NCBI GenBank assembly: GCA_036489315.1
Contig: DASXFZ010000060.1
Location: forward strand, 1 to 64,000
Origin: Candidatus Cybelea sp.
Lineage (GTDB): Bacteria > Vulcanimicrobiota > Vulcanimicrobiia > Vulcanimicrobiales > Vulcanimicrobiaceae
DNA length: 64,000 nt
Direction of reading: 5' to 3'
This document shows positions 54,072 through 62,753 of the stretch, one piece after another. The notes beneath the pieces are model-generated. The model saw nothing but the letters and a program-made list of their open reading frames with translations, did not search any database and had not been told where the DNA came from. The first letter of the stretch is position 1. Every line of letters begins with the position of its first letter. The position numbers and the translations under genes were made by a program.

Positions 54072-54453
54072 TGCTCGTCCTCGCCTTGCGACCTTCATTA
54101 CGAGAGGGTCTCTCCTGAGCGATACTTGTCGTGGCTCCTCCCGATAGGCCTTATTGGGCTTTGGGCCTCGCGAGGTAGGAATCGCCAGTCCTGACGTGCA
54201 GTTATGAGGCTCGGCCTCGGTGGCCGTATCTTCTGGAAGCCGAGGCCCCGGCGCGAAAGTGTGACGCAGTCGAATCAGAGCCTCAGGGTCGAGCGAGAGT
54301 TCCCAACCGTTATTTTCTTACCCGGAACTCGTTAAAGCGTAACCACAAAAGTGACCCGGTTATGGGAAATCGGCAATCTACGTCTCTTTGGGCTGCAATC
54401 CGTTTGAAGTCTCCCGAATATCGGAACTCTCCAGTACGAGGGGGCGCATCACA
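54072..54453. other. Gene-free interval with a stem-loop
   Basis: GGCCTCGG (54213-54220) and CCGAGGCC (54240-54247) form a perfect 8-base stem with a 19-base loop, without a U-tract. The rest holds no supported gene. AGGGGG near 54439 serves the next gene. Confidence 0.45.
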
Positions 54454-54621
54454 ATGGCTCAAACTTACAAGCCCGGCGAAATCGTACCGAAGACCAGCAA
54501 GGTACAGTGCGTCGAACATGACTATATCGAAGACCACGTCGAGGCGGGAACGCGCTTCGCGCCGTGTCACCATTTCAACGAGAAGGGGTCGGCGAAGGGC
54601 TGCGCTTGGCAATACGTCTAG
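54454..54621 (+). CDS. Small Cys/His protein, probable metal-binding knuckle
   Basis: 55 residues from the ATG at 54454 with AGGGGG upstream. 'MAQTYKPGEIVPKTSKVQCV', then 'EHDYIEDHVEAGTRFAPCHH' and a late Cys in 'GCAWQYV'. Three Cys and four His in a short protein suggest zinc binding. Its opening resembles the YjzC-like small proteins of Firmicutes. It directly precedes a PNPOx-like gene, as does a similar small protein at 56084. Confidence 0.65.
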   Translation: MAQTYKPGEIVPKTSKVQCVEHDYIEDHVEAGTRFAPCHHFNEKGSAKGCAWQYV

Positions 54622-54698
54622 CATAGGTGGATTCGGAAACGGGGCCGCTGGAAGAAAAGTAAGCGGGACTTTTTCAAACTGACGGTAACCGCTTGACG

Positions 54699-55136
54699 GT
54701 GATAGTCGAGCAAAGCGGCAAGCCTTTCGACCTTGACGTGTTTCTGGCGCGTCCAATGATGGCGCACCTGGCTACCGCTTCGGCAGATGGACCCCGCGAG
54801 TCTCCGGTCTGGTTTCTTTGGGAAGATGGCGCAGTTTGGCTCGTCGGTACGTCGAGCGATAGCTTTCCTAGGCGGATTCGGGACGATACACGATGCGCTA
54901 TCGGCTTTGTAGACTTTCAACTTGAGCGCGGCCTCTTATTGCACGTCGGAATGCGCGGGACGGCGACTGTAGAACCTTTAGATACCGCGCGGCTGCATCG
55001 TCTGCTTCAACGGTACCTCGGCGCAGAGGAGAAGTGGAACCCGGAGTTCGCGCGGGCCGTTATCTATCCGCTCGACCTCATGGTTCGCTTCGTTCCGCAC
55101 TCTGTTGTCGCGAGAGACCAATCCTACTTCCTATGA
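54699..55136 (+). CDS. PNPOx-like (split-barrel flavin-binding) protein, copy 1
   Basis: 145 residues from a GTG at 54699 that aligns with the ATG of the near-identical copy at 56282; a TTG two codons upstream is possible. The split-barrel pattern is 'LARPMMAHLATASADGPRES', 'PVWFLWEDGAVWLVGTSSDS' and 'RCAIGFVDFQLERGLLLHVG'. Members bind FMN or F420 and oxidise or reduce small molecules; the substrate is not known. Confidence 0.85.
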   Translation: MIVEQSGKPFDLDVFLARPMMAHLATASADGPRESPVWFLWEDGAVWLVGTSSDSFPRRIRDDTRCAIGFVDFQLERGLLLHVGMRGTATVEPLDTARLHRLLQRYLGAEEKWNPEFARAVIYPLDLMVRFVPHSVVARDQSYFL

Positions 55137-55287
55137 ATGTCAGAGCAGTGCGCGGTCTGTTCCGTTTATCCGTGGGATTGGCCCGTTAGCATGAGCCGTG
55201 GGTTGTGCTCACGATTTCATTGCCAGCCCTCCACGAGGTATGTTTCTAGCAAGGAGTTTCGGCCAAAACGTGTTCTCAGTTGCTTCC

Positions 55288-55779
55288 CTAGGTCTCGACG
55301 TTATGAGCACGTTCTGCCTGCGTCCTTTGCGCCGTAGTCAGCGGATAGATTCGCGACAACAGCGACTCGATAAATCTCACGTCGGCCTTTGTAAAGCCTG
55401 CAGCACTCATCCGTTCGACGATGGACTCGCCGAACGAGCGCCCGAGAAGGGCAAAGGCTACGGGGTTGACTGTCTCTGTCAATGCTTCAAGGCCGGGCTT
55501 CCAAGGTTCGCCACTTTGAATGCGAGAGCCGTTCGTTGCGATATGGTGCGCTACGGTCTGCCGTTTCTGTTCGATAGTCTGATGACCGGAGTTCTTCTGG
55601 TATGTACCGCGCTTAGGTTTGATGAGGAAGCCATCTTTGAGCATCTGCTGAAGATGATAGTTAAGAGTGACCATTTTTACGTCGGTATGGTGGTTCGCTA
55701 TTGCGGCAACCGTAAGAGGTTTGGCGTGCTTATCAAAGTAGCCCCGTAAGCGAGTACGAATAAGAGAAGCTTTTTTCAT
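55288..55779 (-). CDS. Winged-helix-like putative DNA-binding protein
   Basis: 163 residues with AAAGAGA before the ATG. The first 60 residues look like a winged helix: 'PLTVAAIANHHTDVKMVTLN', 'YHLQQMLKDGFLIKPKRGTY' (the wing). The remainder is helical and basic. It lies between the two PNPOx-like genes on the other strand and could regulate them. Confidence 0.65.
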   Translation of the reverse strand: MKKASLIRTRLRGYFDKHAKPLTVAAIANHHTDVKMVTLNYHLQQMLKDGFLIKPKRGTYQKNSGHQTIEQKRQTVAHHIATNGSRIQSGEPWKPGLEALTETVNPVAFALLGRSFGESIVERMSAAGFTKADVRFIESLLSRIYPLTTAQRTQAERAHNVET

Positions 55780-55871
55780 TCATTCTCTTTATAGTTAGTC
55801 GCACCAGGACCCCTCTGTTTGCGGAAAGCCATTAGTCCTTACTTCGTGACCTCGCAGACTGCGTCGAGTAG

Positions 55872-56066
55872 GTGCTCAGCCTCGATGGTCGAACCTCACT
55901 CGTCGTGAAGAAGGTACTGCTTGGAGCGGCGGTCCTCGGCTCCATTATTGTGTTAGCGGTTCTGTTGAAAGGCATTTGCCCGATGAGTATCTTCAGTAAC
56001 CTCTGCCCAGCTTCGATTTCTAGCGCAAGCACTAGCAGCAGCACAAGTACGAGTACCATTCCTTAA
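55872..56066 (+). CDS. Possible small single-pass membrane protein
   Basis: 64 residues or fewer. A hydrophobic helix 'VLLGAAVLGSIIVLAVLL' is followed by two Cys and a Ser/Thr-rich tail. A GTG at 55905 is a tighter start than the ATG at 55872; neither has a clear ribosome site. Confidence 0.35.
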   Translation: MLSLDGRTSLVVKKVLLGAAVLGSIIVLAVLLKGICPMSIFSNLCPASISSASTSSSTSTSTIP

Positions 56067-56083
56067 CCTACGAGGTAAATCGT

Positions 56084-56254
56084 GTGAGCACAGCATCAAA
56101 ATCAGCCGACTATCGTTGCGCGGACGGTCACGAGTTCCACAGTACGGGGTGGGAGGACGGAGCGCCGGAGACTCTCCCGTGTACTCAACTCCTTGAAGGT
56201 AGTCAAGACCGCTGCCGGAAAGAAGCGCGACGCTTTCACGGACGCAGCGCCTAA
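56084..56254 (+). CDS. Small Cys/His protein before the second PNPOx-like gene
   Basis: 56 residues from a GTG at 56084. 'YRCADGHEFHSTGWEDGAPE', then Cys at about 33 and 'DRCRKEARRFHGRSA'. Spacing of Cys and His suggests a metal site. Order and distance to the following PNPOx-like gene match the pair at 54454/54699. Confidence 0.5.
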   Translation: MSTASKSADYRCADGHEFHSTGWEDGAPETLPCTQLLEGSQDRCRKEARRFHGRSA

Positions 56255-56281
56255 CTCTTTACGCGCCATTACCCCTCCTAT

Positions 56282-56767
56282 ATGATTCTCGAACGAAGCG
56301 GCGAGCCATTTGACCTCGATGCCTTTCTAGCGCGGCCGTTAATGGCGCACCTCGCAACGGCATCGGCGGACGGCCCGCGTGAGTCTCCGGTGTGGTTTCT
56401 TTGGGAGGACGGTGCTGTCTGGCTAGTCGGTACGTCGAGCGATAGCTTCCCGAAACGGGTTAAAGATGAACCGCGCTGCGCTCTTGGCTTCGTTGACTTC
56501 CATCTTGACCGGGGCGTCTTGCTGCATGTCGGAATGCGGGGAACCGCGACCGTAGAGAAGCTGGACGAGGCTCGCCTATATCGGCTGCTTGGGCGTTACC
56601 TCGGGGAAGAAAAGGACTGGAATCCGGCATTTGTGCGGAGCGTAATCGAGAACCTCGACCTCATGGTACGCTTTACACCGCAGTCTGTGGTGATGAGGGA
56701 CCAATCCTACTTTCTACGGACGATGAGCTACCCTGGGCAGGTGGCGTCCCCTGAAGCGTCCGAGTAA
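56282..56767 (+). CDS. PNPOx-like (split-barrel flavin-binding) protein, copy 2
   Basis: 161 residues. Nearly identical to the protein at 54699 over 145 residues ('LMAHLATASADGPRESPVWF', 'RLYRLLGRYLGEEKDWNPAF') with a short extra tail 'MSYPGQVASPEASE'. Probable flavin- or deazaflavin-dependent oxidoreductase. Divergence from copy 1 at many synonymous-looking sites shows that the duplication is not very recent. Confidence 0.87.
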   Translation: MILERSGEPFDLDAFLARPLMAHLATASADGPRESPVWFLWEDGAVWLVGTSSDSFPKRVKDEPRCALGFVDFHLDRGVLLHVGMRGTATVEKLDEARLYRLLGRYLGEEKDWNPAFVRSVIENLDLMVRFTPQSVVMRDQSYFLRTMSYPGQVASPEASE

Positions 56768-56777
56768 GAGGCCATCT

Positions 56778-56864
56778 ATGGCTCGTCGCACGAACTTCGA
56801 AACTGGAGCAGCATACGTCGTCGCCTTCGGAACTGTTGTTCTCGCCGCGGTCACGGCGTGTTAG
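56778..56864 (+). CDS. Very small membrane peptide
   Basis: 28 residues from ATG to TAG: 'MARRTNFETGAAYVVAFGTV' then 'VLAAVTAC'. A single hydrophobic helix. The next gene starts inside its end (GTG at 56858, a different frame). It may be the detached N-terminal anchor of that gene. Confidence 0.4.
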   Translation: MARRTNFETGAAYVVAFGTVVLAAVTAC

Positions 56865-57415
56865 CTTACGATACGCACAAGGTCGCCCAACTTACCTACG
56901 AGGAAACGTCCTTGGAGCGGAAGGTCGTTATCGTCCGGTTGTGTGACACGGCGTCGAGAGAAGAAGCGAAGGACGGGGACGGAGTCATCGACTTTCAGCC
57001 CCACTCTCCTGACGGTTTCGAATCTAGCGACCGTTTGAGCAGAGACATTCTCGTCGGTCAGTACCTTCGCTCGAAGGCCGATGACTTCTTGAGGTGCGAG
57101 GTGCTCAACTTCGGGAGTTTACCCCTCTTGGAAGTCCAACTTGCGATGACCGGCGTCACGAAGACGCGCACCATTGGCATAGAGACAAGCCCGTTTCTTT
57201 CGGTTCCGGCCGGTGGTCTGGGTACATTTTGGTTCGTCAACAACAGCGACGTAACGGCGACGGTCCATTCACCGAACCCAGCGCGGTATCAAATCTACGA
57301 GACAGGCGAGACTGTAGTAGCACCCGCGCAGCCTATACTAAACGACCAATGGGTGATTAAGCAAAATCGACCAGTCATGGAGTATCTAGACCAAAGGTCG
57401 ATGTCTCCGTTCTAG
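56858..57415 (+). CDS. Hypothetical protein
   Basis: 185 residues from a GTG overlapping the small peptide gene. Beta-rich middle ('VLNFGSLPLLEVQLAMTGVT', 'AGGLGTFWFVNNSDVTATVH'), ending in 'QWVIKQNRPVMEYLDQRS'. No signal of its own; a frameshift fusion with the preceding peptide would give a membrane-anchored exported domain. Family unknown. Confidence 0.6.
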   Translation: MLAYDTHKVAQLTYEETSLERKVVIVRLCDTASREEAKDGDGVIDFQPHSPDGFESSDRLSRDILVGQYLRSKADDFLRCEVLNFGSLPLLEVQLAMTGVTKTRTIGIETSPFLSVPAGGLGTFWFVNNSDVTATVHSPNPARYQIYETGETVVAPAQPILNDQWVIKQNRPVMEYLDQRSMSPF

Positions 57416-57417
57416 GG

Positions 57418-58317
57418 CTACGAGGACAGTTGCGGAGGCACGTACTCGTTGTGCCAAACAGCGCCGACGTTGTCCTTGAAAGCGGCTTTCCCTGATGCGT
57501 CGCCGTGAATCTCTTCAAAGGAGGCGAGCAACTCTAATACGTGGTCAAGAGCGGTAAATAGGATGACGTTTGGGCTTGCCGGTCCAATTTCGATTATGTT
57601 ACCCGTCCTCTTGCCGTCACCATCAAACTCGATTACATCGCTGATGATAACCTGGTCCCCGTGCAAGAAGGCACTTTGCATCCTCCAGTTCGCCCGCATG
57701 CTGGAGTATCGGTCATGCATAGGTGCCGCGTAATAGGAAATCACTTGGCGCACTCTGACTTCATGCTTGAGCAAAAATGCCACCATGTCAGCAAAAGCCG
57801 AGCCGCGTTCCTTCTCTTCAGATTTCATAAGCTTGGTCAGGCTCTCGCGAACCTCTTCAGGCCAAACGGAGGGGTCGTAGAGATTTAGCACTTTCCCGAG
57901 CTTGTAGTTCCAGTTATCCCAGTCACGAGCGGTCTCCATTTTATCCTTTAGCATAACATGCGCTTTATTCTTGTACTTGTCGCGCACGTTCATGTATTGA
58001 ACGACGTAATAACGCAAGCGAATGTCATAATCCACGAGGGCGCGGCTGAGCATGTTCGCGCCACGAAGCTGCCCAGCGTTTAAGAGAATGACGGTTGAAT
58101 CGAACACGTCGCGCGCAAGCACTCCCAAGACGATTGCCCAGTCCCGTAGGTACTGCTCCGGCTCACTCTTGGCAATGCCCTCTTTTAGCTTCTGTATGTT
58201 CTTTTTGAGCAGGTTGCTCGCTTCGACGCATAAGGTGTTCGCGGCCGGGGTTAGCGCACTTCTTACGTTGTCCACCGTTCGCTTATCTTTCAATCCCTTT
58301 GATGTCGTGCTGTCCAA
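57418..58317 (-). CDS. Hypothetical helical protein (DUF5677-like pattern)
   Basis: 299 residues from a TTG. Helical throughout: 'FDSTVILLNAGQLRGANMLS', 'RALVDYDIRLRYYVVQYMN' and 'ANWRMQSAFLHGDQVIISDV', a pattern I associate with DUF5677-type proteins, function unknown. The 5' end overlaps the upstream gene by 35 bases; shorter starts are possible. Confidence 0.65.
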   Translation of the reverse strand: MDSTTSKGLKDKRTVDNVRSALTPAANTLCVEASNLLKKNIQKLKEGIAKSEPEQYLRDWAIVLGVLARDVFDSTVILLNAGQLRGANMLSRALVDYDIRLRYYVVQYMNVRDKYKNKAHVMLKDKMETARDWDNWNYKLGKVLNLYDPSVWPEEVRESLTKLMKSEEKERGSAFADMVAFLLKHEVRVRQVISYYAAPMHDRYSSMRANWRMQSAFLHGDQVIISDVIEFDGDGKRTGNIIEIGPASPNVILFTALDHVLELLASFEEIHGDASGKAAFKDNVGAVWHNEYVPPQLSS

Positions 58318-58975
58318 GACTGAAGTGCTGGCCGGTTTGGAAACTGCCGCCCTCAGACGTGCCGCTGACTGTTATGTCGATATGGACTTGTTTCGTAGGT
58401 TCGTCGCGGTCAAAAAACGCTCGGACAACATCGGCGACCTTACCTTCAAGGAGCTTATTCAAATATATATCGTCTCTGATTGAGCGGGCTCTTAGTTCAA
58501 GCGCTGCAGAAAGGATTAACTCAGTGGTTGGTTGTGAGAACCAGACCACGGCTTTTAGGTGAGTGACCTCAACGTCGTAGAGCGAAAGGTTCGTAAGGCG
58601 AAGGGTGAGGCTTATTTGTGGTACTTGGGTCGTGAACAGGACGATAAGCGGAGCAATGCTGCGTAAGCTTATATCAATGTCCTTGCCTCGAGGCTGCGGT
58701 GCCACCGTGATGGGGCCTAAGTTCCCAAAGTGCAGTCTTTCGGGCTGTGACAATGCAATCACTCGCTGAACAATGCTGATTAGGCCGAGTAGAGCAAGGA
58801 ACGTCACCGGGAAGGAAATCCACAAAGGTATGTTTGAGGCGACTTTACCAAATATGTCCGCGATGCCGACAGCTTTAGGAACGACGATTAGGATAGCTGT
58901 AGCCGTTAGGGACCCTAACACACTCCAAAGATAGCTCCAGGCATGAAATGAACGCGCATCTTGTTGTCCGGTCAT
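58283..58975 (-). CDS. Membrane protein of unknown function
   Basis: 230 residues. Two transmembrane helices near residues 15-35 and 48-70 ('IPLWISFPVTFLALLGLISI') followed by a cytoplasmic or external beta-rich domain ('LIVLFTTQVPQISLTLRLTN'). Overlaps the next gene on the same strand, so probably one operon with it. Confidence 0.65.
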   Translation of the reverse strand: MTGQQDARSFHAWSYLWSVLGSLTATAILIVVPKAVGIADIFGKVASNIPLWISFPVTFLALLGLISIVQRVIALSQPERLHFGNLGPITVAPQPRGKDIDISLRSIAPLIVLFTTQVPQISLTLRLTNLSLYDVEVTHLKAVVWFSQPTTELILSAALELRARSIRDDIYLNKLLEGKVADVVRAFFDRDEPTKQVHIDITVSGTSEGGSFQTGQHFSLGQHDIKGIER

Positions 58976-59131
58976 ACTTGTGAGTTTAGCACTTTCGCGG
59001 GTACAGGTGCCTCGCTTCTACTCAGCCGACTACATGATTGAAACGTGTCAACTGTCGAACGATAAATGAGTTACGCCGTCGGTTATTGAGGATGCGAGAC
59101 GTTCTAGGGGCACAAGAGACGCATTCTTGCG

Positions 59132-59464
59132 TCACTTTGTGGGAATCTTTACGAGCCAGTACGATTCTTCATCAACAACAACGCGCTTGCGGCGCTGCGT
59201 GTAAGACGGTGTGAACATCATCCCCGAGTCGCCGTAGAACTTCACGAACCATGCCATTAGAAAGGCCCGTGCCTCAGGCGAAAGCTGCTTGATTGTCTCC
59301 TTCGCCTTCGCGACCGCGAACGAGTCGGGGTCGTCTGACTCGGAGCCCGGCCTGCGCGCCATAGCGAACAGGTGTTCGATAAACGCCATCGTGCGGCCTT
59401 CGCAGCGTGGCAGGTTCCGGGAGGAGGCTCTTTTTAAGGTGAGAGCCGCGTTTGTGGTGTTCAC
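59132..59464 (-). CDS. Hypothetical small protein
   Basis: 110 residues, or 85 from the internal ATG at 59389 (MAFIEHLFAMARRPGSE), which looks the better start. 'KAKETIKQLSPEARAFLMAW' is helical; the end 'VVVDEESYWLVKIPTK' is beta. No family recognised. Confidence 0.5.
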   Translation of the reverse strand: MNTTNAALTLKRASSRNLPRCEGRTMAFIEHLFAMARRPGSESDDPDSFAVAKAKETIKQLSPEARAFLMAWFVKFYGDSGMMFTPSYTQRRKRVVVDEESYWLVKIPTK

Positions 59465-59984
59465 CTTAGGCCTAACGGCGTGCGAAGGCGCGCGGTTGAC
59501 AGAAGCATTCGAATCACGTATGATTTTTGGCTGATTCCTTGACTTTCTATCGAAAGTATGAGACGATTATTGTGGAGGGGCTAATCGGGCTAGAGCCCAA
59601 CCGACTTTTGTCGCACCCCTATAATCGAAGGTCCCAAGTCGAGCAGCAGTGCCCGGCTTTGTTTGTTGCTCAGGAGCAATGCACTTGAGGTGTAACGTTT
59701 GCTCGTGCTCGCGAACGAAGCCGGTTGCAACTCCTTACTGGCCTGCCCTTTGATTCGGCTCAAGGGTAGAGAGAGCGCCGCGCAACCGTTAAGACTTGCG
59801 CGAAGGACCAGCTGGAACGGGGCCGATGTTCCCTCCACTCATCGGGGCGAGTCAGAAGCGGAACTGGAGGCGTGTCGGGTTTTAGGCCCTTCGGTTCCGC
59901 TCACAGCAACACTACGACGCCGTTAGTTACGGACGTTCGTTCCTTCCTATTTACCACGCGCAAAGCGCGAGGGGTTCATGCTAA
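59465..59984. other. Interval with no supported gene
   Basis: Open frames occur on both strands, but none has a start signal or protein-like pattern. GAGGGG near 59970 belongs to the next gene. Confidence 0.4.
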
Positions 59985-60257
59985 ATGATTGACGACTTCC
60001 AGAAGTACACCGGATACACCAAGACGCTGGAGCTAGTTTCTCTATTCCTAGAGCGACGAGGCTATTCGTTCGTAGGAGTGCCGACGCAGCACAGTTACCA
60101 CAAGAACTTCATCGCCACGGACGGCGTCGCTTCGGTCATCGTCAGCATCTATAACACCGGCGCGCTCGACGTTCCCGGCTCTAGCGGCGGAAGACTTCGG
60201 ACAATCCTTGAGAGCTTCCGTTCTATCGTCGGTCCAAAACCCAAAGGTGCGAAGTAA
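59985..60257 (+). CDS. Hypothetical protein, start of the replication-type operon
   Basis: 90 residues with GAGGGG about ten bases upstream. 'TKTLELVSLFLERRGYSFVG' and 'FIATDGVASVIVSIYNTGAL'. No domain known. The following two genes are packed closely, at 3-base spacing and then overlapping. Confidence 0.6.
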   Translation: MIDDFQKYTGYTKTLELVSLFLERRGYSFVGVPTQHSYHKNFIATDGVASVIVSIYNTGALDVPGSSGGRLRTILESFRSIVGPKPKGAK

Positions 60258-60260
60258 AGC

Positions 60261-60455
60261 ATGGACTCAAAAGAGGCGTTCTTCGCCAGGCTCGACCATG
60301 CGATTCTTTCAGGAGAAGGTTCAGGGAACATCGGAAAGCGGTTCGGCGTGAATCCCACGATGGTACGCCGCCGTCGCTCTACCCTTCGCAAGTCCGGTTA
60401 CCTCATCAATATTCGCTGCAATGAGGCGCGAAACAACAATGCCAACAAAAGCTAA
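60261..60455 (+). CDS. Small helix-turn-helix protein
   Basis: 64 residues. 'SGNIGKRFGVNPTMVRRRRS' is a helix-turn-helix followed by 'TLRKSGYLINIRC'. Probably a DNA-binding regulator. The 3' end overlaps the next gene by 17 bases. Confidence 0.6.
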   Translation: MDSKEAFFARLDHAILSGEGSGNIGKRFGVNPTMVRRRRSTLRKSGYLINIRCNEARNNNANKS

Positions 60456-60855
60456 GTTTACACCCCGGCACTTCATCTACGCAGTCGCTCCGGCGCTGTG
60501 GCAGCACCCCAGCTTGGACCTCAATGCAAGAGGGGTCGCTACCGTGCTGCTTATGCATCGCAATGCCGAGAACGGCGGCTGCTTTCCTGAGTACGAAACC
60601 ATCGCGCTCGAAGTCGGCCTGTCGAAGAGTTCCCGGCATACAGTCAAGGAGGCACTTCAGGAGCTAAAGGAGGCGGGACTCATAGACTGGGTGCGGCACG
60701 GTCGCGCGAACCGCTACGACCTTAGCGGTCTGCTGGCTTTGTGTGACCAGAAGCTTTTGTCGGCCGCAGAGGTCGAGAAGGCCGTTGAGGCCGCCAAAGC
60801 CGACCCGAGACATACGAAGGTAAAGGCCCCTAAGTCTCTTCCAAGGGCTGCGTGA
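60439..60855 (+). CDS. Winged-helix replication-initiator-like protein
   Basis: 138 residues from the ATG at 60439. 'MPTKAKFTPRHFIYAVAPAL' then a winged helix: 'NGGCFPEYETIALEVGLSKS', 'SRHTVKEALQELKEAGLIDW', wing 'VRHGRANRYDL'. The same fold is used by plasmid and phage replication or helix-turn-helix proteins. Its stop codon runs into the first of a series of 22-base palindromes, which it may bind. Confidence 0.72.
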   Translation: MPTKAKFTPRHFIYAVAPALWQHPSLDLNARGVATVLLMHRNAENGGCFPEYETIALEVGLSKSSRHTVKEALQELKEAGLIDWVRHGRANRYDLSGLLALCDQKLLSAAEVEKAVEAAKADPRHTKVKAPKSLPRAA

Positions 60856-61146
60856 TGTGTCTCCAGAGACACATCTTCGATGTGCTCCACCAGACACATC
60901 TGATGTGTCTCGGCAGACACGCTAACAGAAGAACACTTAAGAACACTTAACACAGAGCAACAGTTTTCTAAATATATTTATTATACGTCTTGGAGCCTGA
61001 GAGAACTCAGGCGAGGATGACTTAGATTTAGAGACTGTGATTCTGTTCAGGCCTGTCGGCCTGGGATGTTTAGGTGTTGGTACTGTCCGGCTAAGGCCGG
61101 ACAACATAAAGAAACAGAAGTGGCGATGTGTCTCTCCAGGCACATC
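60854..61146. repeat. Palindromic 22-base repeats and AT-rich segment: candidate origin or operator
   Basis: Copies at 60854, 60879, 60902 and 61125. The first is perfect (GATGTGTCTC and GAGACACATC about a CA centre); the others keep GATGTG and CACATC or part of it. Between them lie an AT-rich stretch (60960-60988) and three small hairpins (CCTGAG/CTCAGG near 60998; GGCC/GGCC near 61050; GTCCGGC/GCCGGAC at 61085-61102). The set follows a winged-helix gene and precedes the gene at 61169. Confidence 0.65.
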
Positions 61147-61168
61147 AGCACCAAACAGAAGGAACAGC

Positions 61169-61771
61169 ATGAACAATCTCATCAACGTCAGCAACTACTC
61201 CAGCGAGGAGCTTCTCAAGCGCCGCATCGGCCCGGACGGGACCCCCTGGCAAAGCGAAGACGGCGCAGAACTCGATGAGAACGACGCCTGGTTAGCTGCA
61301 GCAGAAGCCTTGCGCCGAGTTGGCGGCGACCCCCCGAATAACGGTGCGTTAGACAAGCTCGTCGAGGAGCACGGCCCGGCAAAGGTCTGGTTTCACGCAG
61401 TCTGGTTCCGGCCCCGAGTCGCATCAATGAAGAAGCCGCCGGAGAATCCCGTTGGTACCTTCACCGCGAGTGTACGTCAGGACTATTCTATCAGTACACG
61501 ATGGGCGAGATTACCCTTTAGTCGTATCCGGCACGGCTGCTTCAATGAGGCGCAGCGAGCGCAAATCCCCACGACAACCTCTGCGTCAGACTGGATTGCA
61601 TGGCTCAAGTCATTCGAAGGAACTCCTGACGACGTACCCGACGATGTACGCGCGGACGTAAAGGCGGAGATACTTGCTGCGGACTTTGGGCTGGTTCCAA
61701 AGCGGCTCGACTCCCGCGAACAGACTAGCAACGTCTTCGAAGATGGCCTCGACGATGACATACCGTTTTAA
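61169..61771 (+). CDS. Hypothetical protein after the palindrome cluster
   Basis: 200 residues from the ATG at 61169 with AAGGAA upstream; the frame is open further left without coding character. 'SEELLKRRIGPDGTPWQSED', 'LVEEHGPAKVWFHAVWFRPR' and an acidic C-terminus 'NVFEDGLDDDIPF' that resembles the tails of single-strand-binding proteins. This last point is only a resemblance. Likely an element-encoded accessory replication protein. Confidence 0.6.
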   Translation: MNNLINVSNYSSEELLKRRIGPDGTPWQSEDGAELDENDAWLAAAEALRRVGGDPPNNGALDKLVEEHGPAKVWFHAVWFRPRVASMKKPPENPVGTFTASVRQDYSISTRWARLPFSRIRHGCFNEAQRAQIPTTTSASDWIAWLKSFEGTPDDVPDDVRADVKAEILAADFGLVPKRLDSREQTSNVFEDGLDDDIPF

Positions 61772-61934
61772 AGGCCTCTCGACCGCCGAAATCGTTAAGG
61801 AGCTTGAGGTTCAACGATGTCTCGACGACCGCGTTGCGGCCGAGCTAGAGGTGGAACTGTTTCGGCGCTGCGGGACTCTGTTTGCGGAACCGGGGCTGAG
61901 TGACCTCGAACTGATTTTCGGTAAGTCGGGTTAG
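61743..61934 (+). CDS. Hypothetical small protein
   Basis: 63 residues from the ATG at 61743, or 59 from that at 61755. 'LSTAEIVKELEVQRCLDDRV' is helical. It overlaps the end of the previous gene by 29 bases, as expected in an operon. Function unknown. Confidence 0.5.
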   Translation: MASTMTYRFKGLSTAEIVKELEVQRCLDDRVAAELEVELFRRCGTLFAEPGLSDLELIFGKSG

Positions 61935-62129
61935 CTCGATTCCCTCCTGCGCGACTAGACCAGACTTCCGACCGTGGCCGCGTAGCCACACGACGAGGAT
62001 ACCGATTCCGTACCCTTTGCGGCCGCTGGGGCGCTTCAAGACGGTTCGCGGTGCTTATCTCAAGCGAACTAGTAAAAAACACCTGTGGCTTGTTTTACCA
62101 GTAACTACCGAAATGACCAAGGACTAAAT

Positions 62130-62627
62130 ATGAAATCCAAAACCATCCCCCCGATGGTCCGATGCGCCTATCGCTCTCGCCGAACGGGGCAGTGCATCAA
62201 GACTTTCCCGGCTCGCGGTCCGAAGCAGTACTGCCGTCCGGGTCACCGAGTCCGGGCCTCTCACGAGCGGAACAGGCGTCACCTAAAAACCGATGCCTTC
62301 CGCCACAGCGTTATCGAGCGAGATGGCGGCTGTGTCAGAAAGCGACCGTCGCAGGACGATTGGGACAATGGTGGCGACTGCGCTGGAAAGCTTTTCGTCC
62401 GAATCGTAGACCCCAAAAGGGGTCGAACATTGGAAAACGTCGAGACGCTCTGCGCTCGCCACTTCGGAATGAAAAGCAACGAGCAGTTTCGCGACCGGGT
62501 CGGCCCCGAGGTTCACCGTGCGAAAAAGAGAGTCCAAGGCAGCAACTACCTTACGATGAAACTCCTTCGCCTAAAGATGTCCCGCATTTATCATCGCGAC
62601 AAGAAGAATCCCATAGACTATTTGTAA
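62130..62627 (+). CDS. HNH-like zinc protein, probably degenerate nuclease
   Basis: 165 residues from ATG 62130 with AAGGA upstream. Cys residues in 'RCAYRSRRTGQCIKTFP' and 'KQYCRPGHRVRASHERNRRH' suggest zinc ligands, and 'VIERDGGCVRKRPS' then 'VDPKRGRTLENVETLCARH' have the outline of an HNH fold. The catalytic His pair usual in the middle is replaced by 'FVRIVDP', so nuclease activity is doubtful. Confidence 0.6.
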   Translation: MKSKTIPPMVRCAYRSRRTGQCIKTFPARGPKQYCRPGHRVRASHERNRRHLKTDAFRHSVIERDGGCVRKRPSQDDWDNGGDCAGKLFVRIVDPKRGRTLENVETLCARHFGMKSNEQFRDRVGPEVHRAKKRVQGSNYLTMKLLRLKMSRIYHRDKKNPIDYL

Positions 62628-62710
62628 AAGTGTATACAGGAGTGTCCCTTTCTTTGAGAGGGTTTAAACTCTCATATCAAGACACGGCGACCTTTGTCGC
62701 AATCCATTCC

Positions 62711-62740
62711 GAAAACGCTCAGCCGGGCGTTTTCTCTTTT
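62711..62740 (+). terminator. Rho-independent terminator
   Basis: GAAAACGC (62711) pairs with GCGTTTTC (62727) across a TCAGCCGG loop, and TCTTTT follows. It separates the HNH-like gene from the gene at 62754. Confidence 0.7.
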
Positions 62741-62753
62741 CTAGGAGGCCTGA

